Part shown: one piece after another, positions 1 through 5,466 of the stretch
Position numbering within the stretch: the stretch's first letter is position 1
How the letters are laid out: each line of letters starts with the position of its first letter
Program-made: the position numbers and the translations under genes
The notes under the pieces: generated by a model
Seen by the model: the letters and a program-made list of their open reading frames with translations, nothing else
The model's database searches: none
What the model was told of the DNA's origin: nothing
NCBI GenBank assembly: GCA_003450915.1
Contig: DMEM01000096.1
Coordinates: 1 to 6,152 of the forward strand
Reading direction: 5' to 3'
Length of the DNA stretch: 6,152 nt
DNA from: Alphaproteobacteria bacterium
GTDB taxonomy: Bacteria; Pseudomonadota; Alphaproteobacteria; UBA1280; UBA12223

Positions 1-6
1 AGGGAG
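1..6 (+). promoter_or_regulatory. Ribosome binding site that decides the start of the lipoprotein gene
   Basis: AGGGAG lies five bases before the ATG at 12. An in-frame GTG at position 6 overlaps this site and cannot use it, so the ATG is the better start. The ATG start also gives a clean lipoprotein signal beginning M-K. Confidence 0.6.
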
Positions 7-11
7 TGATT

Positions 12-896
12 ATGAAAATTTTAAATAAAACTAAGTACCTAACTGTGTTAGTTCTATCCGCAGCTTTTTTACTAGCAGGCTGCCATAGTACAGAAACATC
101 TCCAGATGTTGATTCTGGAGTTTTTTATAATCAGGCGATGTGTAAATATGAAGTTGCATCTGATGCTGAGCCTGAAGCAGGCATTTCTGAAAAGATTGAT
201 CAGCTGATTGCAAGCGATAAAAAATTTGAGGGGTATATTGATGATGCCTGTAATCGTCATTCTCCTTTATTTACAGCGCTGGACTTTGATTCATTTTATG
301 AAGATTTTTTATCTTCAAGTGATAATGATGGTTCAGGAAGAGTGATCCGAAAAAGGGATTTACCTGGTTCATTCGTATTATCAGGAGGGCAAGTCCTTGA
401 CTCATTAGAATGGATTATGGTCGAGTGGAATGAAAATGGCGTACCGTCGGCATCAATGATTAAAGGTATCGCTGGGTCAGATATTGTCGAGATTATATTC
501 ACTCCTCAAGATGGTTGGGTGAATACTGGAATTTTGGTTAGAAAACAATTCATTAACGCTTTAAGCTTAAGTAATTTTGATGAAAGCGTTGAGCGTTGGG
601 AGTTTTTCTTCCAAGATTTTTTAACTCCAGATAAACAGTCAGATCTGCATGATATCGTGTTTAGTTATTGTACAACAAGTACGTTAGAAGTTCGTGTACC
701 GCTAACACGTAATGGCGATCCAATTTCAACAATACCTAACAAGTCATACGAGCTGGAGAATGATGAAATCGTTACGATTAAAGACATCAAACTCCAAATG
801 CCTGATGCAACCAACGCTAATGTAAAAGTACTATTTAGTATTGAACGCATTAGCGGTGAAACTTTTAATAATGCAGTATTTAACTGCGGATTATAA
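12..896 (+). CDS. Predicted lipoprotein of unknown function
   Basis: The product is 294 residues from the ATG. Residues 1-24 form a lipoprotein signal peptide: Lys at 2, 6 and 8, a hydrophobic stretch at about 10-21, then the lipobox L-L-A-G-C with the lipidated cysteine at 24. Residue +2 after that cysteine is His, not Asp, so by the Gram-negative sorting rule it should go to the outer membrane. The mature part is soluble and mainly acidic at its N-terminus. It has four further cysteines (44, 80, 220, 292), enough for two disulfides in the periplasm; the pairing is inferred. I recognise no domain. By hand count on sampled stretches the GC content is about 39%, the highest in the window. The promoter lies left of the window. 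It ends convergently with the 321-residue gene and shares a terminator with it. Confidence 0.85.
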   Translation: MKILNKTKYLTVLVLSAAFLLAGCHSTETSPDVDSGVFYNQAMCKYEVASDAEPEAGISEKIDQLIASDKKFEGYIDDACNRHSPLFTALDFDSFYEDFLSSSDNDGSGRVIRKRDLPGSFVLSGGQVLDSLEWIMVEWNENGVPSASMIKGIAGSDIVEIIFTPQDGWVNTGILVRKQFINALSLSNFDESVERWEFFFQDFLTPDKQSDLHDIVFSYCTTSTLEVRVPLTRNGDPISTIPNKSYELENDEIVTIKDIKLQMPDATNANVKVLFSIERISGETFNNAVFNCGL

Positions 897-915
897 GTTC
901 TGCGGATTATAAGTT
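884..915 (+). repeat. Perfect 16-bp tandem duplication over the lipoprotein stop codon
   Basis: CTGCGGATTATAAGTT occurs at 884-899 and again immediately at 900-915 with no mismatch. The first copy carries the last codons and the TAA stop (894-896). The second copy lies wholly downstream of the stop, so the protein is unchanged. Perfect identity suggests a recent slippage or duplication event; that is inference. Confidence 0.9.
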
Positions 916-933
916 TTTACGACAAAAAAGACA

Positions 934-979
934 AAAAAATAGAGACCTTGCATTGCTGCAAGGTCTTTTTCTATTTACG
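934..979. terminator. Bidirectional intrinsic terminator between convergent genes
   Basis: A perfect 10-bp stem, AGACCTTGCA at 943-952 and TGCAAGGTCT at 957-966, closes a TTGC loop. A T-rich run (966-970, then CTATTT) follows on the plus strand. An A-rich run (934-940) precedes it and reads as a U tract on the minus strand. It can therefore end both the lipoprotein transcript and the transcript of the 321-residue gene, whose stop codon begins only a few bases away. Confidence 0.85.
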
Positions 980-1940
980 CGTAACAAGAAGCTTTTGCTT
1001 CTTTCCTTTTTTCTTTATAAAACTCTTTTGCTTCCCCTATGTTGAGGTATTCACCAAGTTTATAACAATCTATAAAATAGCGAGATTCTCCTAGCCCTTC
1101 AAGAATATACTTTGGAGCATCATGTGTAACGGCAATCGGCGAGCACATTTTAATATTTGTATTTCCAGTGTTTCTTAGAACAAAGTATTTGATATCGGGT
1201 CGATCTGATCCGATGATCATAAAACGACGAGAACTTTTACGCGAAGCCTTATTGTCATTAAAATCTGCCATTGCCCAGATTACGGTTTGAAATGAATCAT
1301 AAATATCAGATTCATCATCAACCTCTTTCATAAAGGCCCGTGGATAGTCAGAATCATCATACGATATATCAATGACCTGGCCCTGTTTAAATACAGCGTA
1401 GCTAAACATTAATAGGTGTTTATCTGATTTGCTCAGGCTACCAACATCAATATCCAAAAATGGACTTTTAGATGTAATCCAAGGGATAACTTTTTTCTGG
1501 AAGTTACAAACAATAAATGGAACTGCTAGAAAGCTAGCTCGTTTTGCATATTTATCTTCAGATAAGAATAAAATAACACTATCACGAACACTAGAAAGTT
1601 TTAGGTTATGCTTAGAGCTATTTACAGAAACCTCTAACTTTCCTGTAGTTATGTCTGCAGTTAGAGTTAAGTTCCCTTTTTGGGTTGTGTATGAAATAAA
1701 TTGATTTGAATGAATTGTCGGTAAAGATAGAGTCTTTTTAGTTTGCTGACTTTTCTCTTTTAAGTAATTGATGTATTCATGTAGAATATGCCGAGGATTA
1801 TCATACTCGTTTTTTAGATTGAAAATCCTGTTCACAGGCATTGTACATAAGTTCTTCAGCGTGAATCGAGCAATCTCCATTTTTAAAATGGCACTGATTA
1901 CATTGTATACATCTTGAGACACTTCTTTTGAGTTATACAT
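975..1940 (-). CDS. Hypothetical protein, 321 residues, family not recognised
   Basis: The ATG at 1938-1940 is preceded by AAGGA (minus strand, 1954-1950) with a 9-base spacer, which supports this start over the internal Met at residue 21. There is no signal peptide and no convincing transmembrane helix, so a cytoplasmic location is likely. The N-terminal 65 residues are mostly helical in character. A Thr/Ser/Leu-rich part at about 70-130 looks like alternating beta strands. The hydrophobic stretch at about 135-147 is probably a buried strand or helix. The last 25 residues form a Lys/Glu-rich helix. Cysteines are scattered and give no metal-binding pattern, and I see no catalytic motif. GC is about 36% by hand sampling. 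It lies downstream of phaC on the same strand, but the phaC terminator separates the two, so it is probably transcribed alone. I cannot assign a function. Confidence 0.75.
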   Translation of the reverse strand: MYNSKEVSQDVYNVISAILKMEIARFTLKNLCTMPVNRIFNLKNEYDNPRHILHEYINYLKEKSQQTKKTLSLPTIHSNQFISYTTQKGNLTLTADITTGKLEVSVNSSKHNLKLSSVRDSVILFLSEDKYAKRASFLAVPFIVCNFQKKVIPWITSKSPFLDIDVGSLSKSDKHLLMFSYAVFKQGQVIDISYDDSDYPRAFMKEVDDESDIYDSFQTVIWAMADFNDNKASRKSSRRFMIIGSDRPDIKYFVLRNTGNTNIKMCSPIAVTHDAPKYILEGLGESRYFIDCYKLGEYLNIGEAKEFYKEKRKEAKASCYA

Positions 1941-2016
1941 AAGTTCGCATCCTTTTTAAAGTATAGCGAGAAAATAGGGTGGAGGAAAAAATGAATGGGT
2001 CGTTTTCTTAATATAT

Positions 2017-2044
2017 ATAATAAGGACTAGTTAGAAAAAAACAA
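2017..2044 (-). promoter_or_regulatory. Weak candidate promoter for the 321-residue gene
   Basis: Read on the minus strand, TTGTTT (2044-2039) is followed after 16 bases by TATTAT (2022-2017), matching the sigma70 boxes at 3/6 and 5/6. Transcription would begin near 2010, giving a leader of about 70 bases. The -35 box would sit inside the U-tract of the phaC terminator. The region is AT-rich, so chance matches are common. The alternative TATACT at 1965-1960 is less likely, because its start point would fall on the ribosome binding site. Confidence 0.25.
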
Positions 2045-2075
2045 GAAAAAAGCCTGCAATTAGCAGACTTTTTTT
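2042..2075 (-). terminator. Intrinsic terminator of phaC
   Basis: The arms are AGCCTGC (2051-2057) and GCAGACT (2063-2069) with a 5-base loop. In minus-strand RNA the seven pairs are complete, because the one imperfect position becomes a G-U wobble. In plus-strand RNA it is a C-A mismatch. A T-rich tract follows on the minus strand (2050 down to about 2042). The stem begins about 20 bases after the phaC stop codon, so it should end the phaC message before the next gene. Confidence 0.8.
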
Positions 2076-2087
2076 ATTATGTGTGAA

Positions 2088-3851
2088 TTAAGCTTCTACA
2101 ACGTAACGACCTGGAGCCGCTTCAATTGCTTTGTACTTAGCTTTTGCACCAATTTTACGAGCTGCAACTTTAGCTTCTGATTGAGCGTTAATCCACTCAT
2201 TCCAGTTATCCCACCAGCTGCCTTCGTGAGCAGTAGCTGTTTTTAACCATTTTTCACAATCTTTTTCACCATTTACTGGAGCAATTGAGAATCCGCCTTT
2301 TTTCTTAGCAGGTGGGTTAACAATACCAGCAATGTGACCTGATGAAGCTAAAATAAATTTAACATTTGCATCTTTTAGCATGTGTAGGTGTTTGAAACAA
2401 CCTTTCCATGGTGCGATGTGATCTTCTTTAGCTGTGATGTAATACATTGGAGTATCAATTTTTGTAATATCGATTTTTTCACCTTTAAGTGTAATACCAC
2501 CTTTTTTAACAAGATTGTTATTTAGGTACATGTTTCTTAGGTAGAAGCTGTGCATTGCTGCAGGCATTCTTGTAGGATCATCATTCCAGTATAGTAAATC
2601 AAATGGGAATGGTTGTTTACCCATTAAATAGTTGTTTACAACAAATGACCAGATTAAATCGTTAGCTCTTAATGCTGAGAAAATACCAGCCATTTCAGAA
2701 CCTTCTAAGAAACCTTTTTCTTCCATTTTAGCTTCAATTGTTTCAATTGTGCTTTCATCTGTGAATAGTTTTAGCTCACCTGATTCTGAGAAATCAGAAA
2801 GTGATGTGAAGTATGTAGCAGATTTAATTCTGTTATCGCCTTTTGCTTTCATGTATGCAAGAGTAGATGTTAATAATGTACCTGCAATACAGTAACCAAT
2901 AGCGTTAAGTTGTTCTTCACCTGTAATATCTAGAACTGCAGAAAATGCTTCTAGTAAACCGTCTTGCATGTAATCTTCCCAGTTAACATCTTTGTAAGAT
3001 GCATCAGGGTTTTTCCATGAAATTAAGAATGTTGTTTGACCTGCTTCTTCAACAGCGTATTTAACAAAGCTATTTTTTGGTTGCATATCTAAAATGTAGA
3101 ACTTGTTAATCCAAGGTGGGCAAATCAGTAGAGGAGTTTTAGCAACTTTTTCTGTTTTTGGTGTGTATTGAATTAGTTGGAACATTTTGTTTTCAAATAC
3201 AACAGAACCTTCAGTAGTTGCAATGTTTTTACCAACTTCAAATGCTTCATAATCTGTCATTGAAGGTTTTAGTTTACCATTAGGAGATTTTTCTAAATCG
3301 TGTAATAGGTTCTTAAGGCCTTCAACTAAGTTTTCACCATTTGTTTTAATTGTTTCTTCAATAACATCAGGGTTTGTCATTGCAAAGTTTGTTGGTGAAA
3401 TAGCATCAACAAATTGCTTAGAGTAGAATGAAAGTTTTTTTCTTGTGTCATCATCTAATTTTTCATCTTCATCAATTGTTTTAGCAACCCAGTCAGCTGT
3501 TAATAGGTATGACTGCTTGATGTAGTTGAATAAAATGTTTTCATCCCATTGTGGGTTAGAAAATCTTCTATCGCCTCTTTCAGGGTTAATAATGTTGTTA
3601 GGAGTGCCTCCCATAATTTTTTCAGCTGTGTTAGCCCATAGATTTAAGTATGAAGAGTATAGATCTAGCTGTAATTTAATTAGTTTTTCAGGGTCTTGTA
3701 GTAAAGTTTGTGAAAAATTGATGAAAGCATCAGAAATATTTTTCATAGGAGCAACTTGTGCTTGTGAGTCGTTAAACTGGTTAAGAATCTCTTGAGTTTT
3801 TTCAGTGATATACTGAGTGTCAATGCCTGAGAATTGGTTTTTTTCAATCAT
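2088..3851 (-). CDS. phaC: Class I poly(3-hydroxyalkanoate) synthase PhaC
   Basis: PhaC polymerises (R)-3-hydroxyacyl-CoA into polyhydroxyalkanoate on cytoplasmic storage granules, releasing CoA. At 587 residues it is almost the size of the Cupriavidus necator class I enzyme (589). The nucleophile box is G-Y-C-I-A-G at 319-324, with catalytic Cys321. Asp477 (in E-D-H) and His506 (in G-H-I-A-G) complete the triad, close to C319/D480/H508 of C. necator. Other family hallmarks are P-P-W-I-N-K-F-Y at 245-252, S-W-K-N-P-D at 278-283, W422 in Y-W-N-D-D, G-S-W-W at 544-547 and the A-P-G-R-Y-V tail. The PhaC N-terminal domain precedes the alpha/beta hydrolase core, which starts near 240. The ATG at 3851-3849 has AGGA upstream with a 10-base spacer. 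The gene stands alone between its own promoter and terminator, with no partner pha genes nearby. The box has Ala where C. necator has the first Gly of its G-G pair, a conservative change that I expect to be active. Confidence 0.97.
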   Translation of the reverse strand: MIEKNQFSGIDTQYITEKTQEILNQFNDSQAQVAPMKNISDAFINFSQTLLQDPEKLIKLQLDLYSSYLNLWANTAEKIMGGTPNNIINPERGDRRFSNPQWDENILFNYIKQSYLLTADWVAKTIDEDEKLDDDTRKKLSFYSKQFVDAISPTNFAMTNPDVIEETIKTNGENLVEGLKNLLHDLEKSPNGKLKPSMTDYEAFEVGKNIATTEGSVVFENKMFQLIQYTPKTEKVAKTPLLICPPWINKFYILDMQPKNSFVKYAVEEAGQTTFLISWKNPDASYKDVNWEDYMQDGLLEAFSAVLDITGEEQLNAIGYCIAGTLLTSTLAYMKAKGDNRIKSATYFTSLSDFSESGELKLFTDESTIETIEAKMEEKGFLEGSEMAGIFSALRANDLIWSFVVNNYLMGKQPFPFDLLYWNDDPTRMPAAMHSFYLRNMYLNNNLVKKGGITLKGEKIDITKIDTPMYYITAKEDHIAPWKGCFKHLHMLKDANVKFILASSGHIAGIVNPPAKKKGGFSIAPVNGEKDCEKWLKTATAHEGSWWDNWNEWINAQSEAKVAARKIGAKAKYKAIEAAPGRYVVEA

Positions 3852-3985
3852 TTTTGCAAAGTCCTTTTGTTTTTTATTCTTTAATTATGGATACAAAATA
3901 TTTTAGTATAGGAAACTACAATGCATTTTCCGTGCCTAAACTGTTTTGATGATTAATTAGAAATTTATATTTTTTATTGTTTTAA

Positions 3986-4014
3986 ATTATACAATGTTAA
4001 TATGGATATTACAA
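3986..4014 (-). promoter_or_regulatory. Sigma70-type promoter for phaC
   Basis: On the minus strand, TTGTAA (4014-4009) is separated by exactly 17 bases from a perfect TATAAT (3991-3986). Predicted initiation is near 3979, which gives phaC a leader of about 128 bases. The perfect -10 box and ideal spacing make this the best promoter in the window, although the surrounding region is very AT-rich. Confidence 0.6.
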
Positions 4015-4079
4015 GCAAATATTAAAAAATAATTAAATAATCATGTTTAGCTTACAGATAATCATTTTACATCTAACAG

Positions 4080-4088
4080 TGTTATAAT
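4080..4088 (+). promoter_or_regulatory. Extended -10 promoter element for the exported-protein gene
   Basis: TGTTATAAT matches the extended -10 consensus TGN-TATAAT exactly. The best -35 match at normal spacing is poor (TAATCA at 4059-4064, 18-base spacer), which an extended -10 can offset. Transcription would start near 4095, leaving a leader of about 57 bases. A second possible pair is TTGATT (4090-4095) with TAAATT (4113-4118), and a bare TATAAT lies at 4135-4140, too close to the start codon to be useful. Confidence 0.45.
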
Positions 4089-4140
4089 ATTGATTTTTGT
4101 ATATCTAAGTGTTAAATTTAATAATGTAAAATTATATAAT

Positions 4141-4144
4141 AGGG
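4141..4144 (+). promoter_or_regulatory. Ribosome binding site supporting a GTG start
   Basis: AGGG lies seven bases before the GTG at 4152. It supports GTG over the in-frame ATG codons at residues 8 and 11. Starting at either of those would remove the lysine of the signal-peptide n-region. Confidence 0.5.
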
Positions 4145-4151
4145 TAATTTC

Positions 4152-5261
4152 GTGAAAAATATTTATATTACGATGCTTGCAATGTTAATATCTCTTCAAG
4201 CAAATGCAGGGATTAGAGGTTATGCAGTTGATGAGTATGTAAATCAGAAAAACAATGTTCAAGAGCAACCAAAACCAGAAAAAAAGAATAAGCTTAACGA
4301 TCTTTCGTTCTTATATTCTAATCATAATATACAAATAAAAACTTTAAGTCATAAGTACATATCTTTAGAGCAAATTTGGGATAATAAGGTTGTTCATAAA
4401 CCGATTAATGTAGATTTTGCCCCTAAAGCATACCGTAAAAGACTAGTTGAGCTAGGCTTAAAAGGATATTTAGATGCATTATTTAAAAAATATAAACACA
4501 AACGAATAGAAGATAAGAATAAAAATTTAATCCATGTTTTTGAAAATGGTGTTGAATTCATTATTTTTGTGCCAAAGTATTTAAATGAATCAGACAAAAA
4601 CTACATTTTAAATGATTCTAAAATCTATCGATACAAACTACCAAAAGAATATATAAATTATGAAATAACATTCACTAATGTTGCTAGCTATATGTCTTCA
4701 GATAATGATGTTGAAATTAAAATTGCAAATAATACAGTAGCTAAAGAAGATCTTCTTAACTATGCAGTAACGTCTACAATGTTTAATATAGGTAGTATTT
4801 TTGTACCAAATACTTTACATTTTAGAAAAGAATATACACCACTGTTTTCTAAATGCAATGTTTATAAAATATCAAATATTATTCAAAAAGATAAGAATAG
4901 ATATTATATGAATCTTGCTTTGCCTACCAATAAAGATTTGGAAAAGAATGAATATTCACAGGATGATTCTATGGTTGATAATTTAAAGAAATGCATGTCA
5001 AGAGACATGTTCTTAATTCAAAATGATAATACAAGAATTATTTATTTACAAAATCTATTACCATTTTTTGGAATGAGTGGAAAAGCATTTCCTGTTATGT
5101 TCCAAGAGCTACCAAAAGCAACATATGTATCTAGATCTGAGTTCTATGTTATATATCAAGCAGATCTTGGTAGTAAGTTTAAAATCACAACGTACCTAGA
5201 ACCTAATGGTAAAATAAAAGATATAAAAGTAAAAGTTTTGAGAAAAGGTAAGTTCTTATAG
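4152..5261 (+). CDS. Sec-exported hypothetical protein, 369 residues
   Basis: The GTG start gives a typical Sec signal peptide: Lys2, a hydrophobic core at about 4-15, and the A-N-A signal peptidase I site at 17-19, so the mature protein begins at Gly20. There is no lipobox and no other clear membrane segment, so a periplasmic or secreted location is predicted. Residues 30-48 are a Gln/Pro/Lys-rich linker. Residues 92-125 are strongly basic with helical character. The remainder looks mixed alpha/beta, ending in strand-like segments with a Lys-rich tail. Cys235 and Cys281 are the only cysteines and could form one disulfide. I recognise no family. Sampled stretches run at about 15-27% GC, well below phaC (about 30-47%) and the lipoprotein gene (about 35-48%). 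This may mean acquisition from another source or relaxed constraint. It has its own upstream promoter element and ends before a shared terminator. Confidence 0.85.
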   Translation: MKNIYITMLAMLISLQANAGIRGYAVDEYVNQKNNVQEQPKPEKKNKLNDLSFLYSNHNIQIKTLSHKYISLEQIWDNKVVHKPINVDFAPKAYRKRLVELGLKGYLDALFKKYKHKRIEDKNKNLIHVFENGVEFIIFVPKYLNESDKNYILNDSKIYRYKLPKEYINYEITFTNVASYMSSDNDVEIKIANNTVAKEDLLNYAVTSTMFNIGSIFVPNTLHFRKEYTPLFSKCNVYKISNIIQKDKNRYYMNLALPTNKDLEKNEYSQDDSMVDNLKKCMSRDMFLIQNDNTRIIYLQNLLPFFGMSGKAFPVMFQELPKATYVSRSEFYVIYQADLGSKFKITTYLEPNGKIKDIKVKVLRKGKFL

Positions 5262-5273
5262 TAAAATGTTTAA

Positions 5274-5396
5274 GTGTTTATTATTGAAAATGATTCACCT
5301 TTGGATAAGTTCAATATTATTATCGCTGGACGTGTCGCAAGACTATTTAAGTCTTTAGATGATTTTGAAAGTTTTGCTGATATAGATCACGGATAG
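5274..5396 (+). pseudogene. Short reading frame, possible remnant of a larger gene
   Basis: A frame running from GTG (5274) to TAG (5396) encodes 40 residues, starting 12 bases after the exported-protein gene. The residues look protein-like: a mixed charged and hydrophobic stretch including I-I-I-A-G-R-V-A-R-L-F followed by K-S-L-D-D-F-E-S-F. This is unlike random translation of AT-rich spacer. No ribosome binding site precedes the GTG and a stop lies directly upstream in frame, so it may be the C-terminal end of a decayed gene rather than a working small gene. The pattern is faintly like a helix-hairpin-helix segment of DNA repair proteins such as LigA, but this is too weak to name. A different-frame ORF of 30 codons overlaps it at 5266-5358. 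Known: the frame exists. Inferred: that it is a relic. Confidence 0.35.
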
Positions 5397-5414
5397 AAAT
5401 TTATCTTAGATATC

Positions 5415-5459
5415 GAAAAAAGCAAGAGCCTCCTATATAGAGGCTCTTTTATTTTTTTG
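5415..5459. terminator. Bidirectional intrinsic terminator
   Basis: A perfect 9-bp stem, AAGAGCCTC at 5424-5432 and GAGGCTCTT at 5440-5448, encloses a 7-base CTATATA loop. The T-rich tract at 5447-5459 serves rightward transcripts from the exported-protein gene. The A run at 5415-5421 becomes a U tract for the leftward gene, whose stop codon is about 20 bases away. It therefore closes both convergent units. Confidence 0.85.
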
Positions 5460-5466
5460 TATCTAA

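Larger units (their letters stand above)
3852..4151. other. Divergent AT-rich intergenic control region
   Basis: This 300-base gap separates phaC (leftward) from the exported-protein gene (rightward). It is rich in A/T runs such as those at 3961-4000 and 4020-4040. It contains the phaC promoter and an extended -10 element for the rightward gene, with predicted start points about 115 bases apart. I found no tRNA, no strong hairpin and no coding frame longer than about a dozen codons. AT-rich tracts like these are typical binding places for nucleoid proteins, which is inference. I did not identify a specific operator. Confidence 0.6.

Noticed and set aside
1429..1704. A 91-codon plus-strand frame opposite the 321-residue gene
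   Set aside because: It is antisense within a well-supported gene and has no independent start signal or recognisable domain.
1981..2011. Strong-looking GGAGG followed by ATG at 1991 on the plus strand
   Set aside because: The frame is only six codons before TAA (M-N-G-S-F-S), no plus-strand promoter is evident, and it lies in the leader of a leftward gene. Most likely chance.
2632..2895. An 87-codon plus-strand frame opposite phaC
   Set aside because: It is a reading-frame shadow of phaC, which is certain from its catalytic motifs.
3856..3869. Short inverted repeat (CAAA/TTTG) around the phaC ribosome binding site, a possible translational switch
   Set aside because: The stem has only four AT-dominated pairs, too weak to sequester the site convincingly.
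3910..3956. AGGA with good spacing before an 11-codon ORF containing a C-L-N-C motif, antisense to the phaC leader
   Set aside because: It is too short to support, and the high AT content makes such frames easy to find. It could only be a tiny leader peptide, with no sign of regulated genes downstream in the right arrangement.
3961..4040. AT-rich runs resembling a replication origin unwinding element
   Set aside because: No DnaA boxes, iterons or replication genes accompany them; they are adequately explained as promoter DNA in a low-GC genome.
5266..5358. Thirty-codon ORF starting at an ATG right after the exported-protein gene, with a hydrophobic middle
   Set aside because: It has no proper ribosome binding site and overlaps in another frame a stretch with more protein-like composition, so I did not call it.
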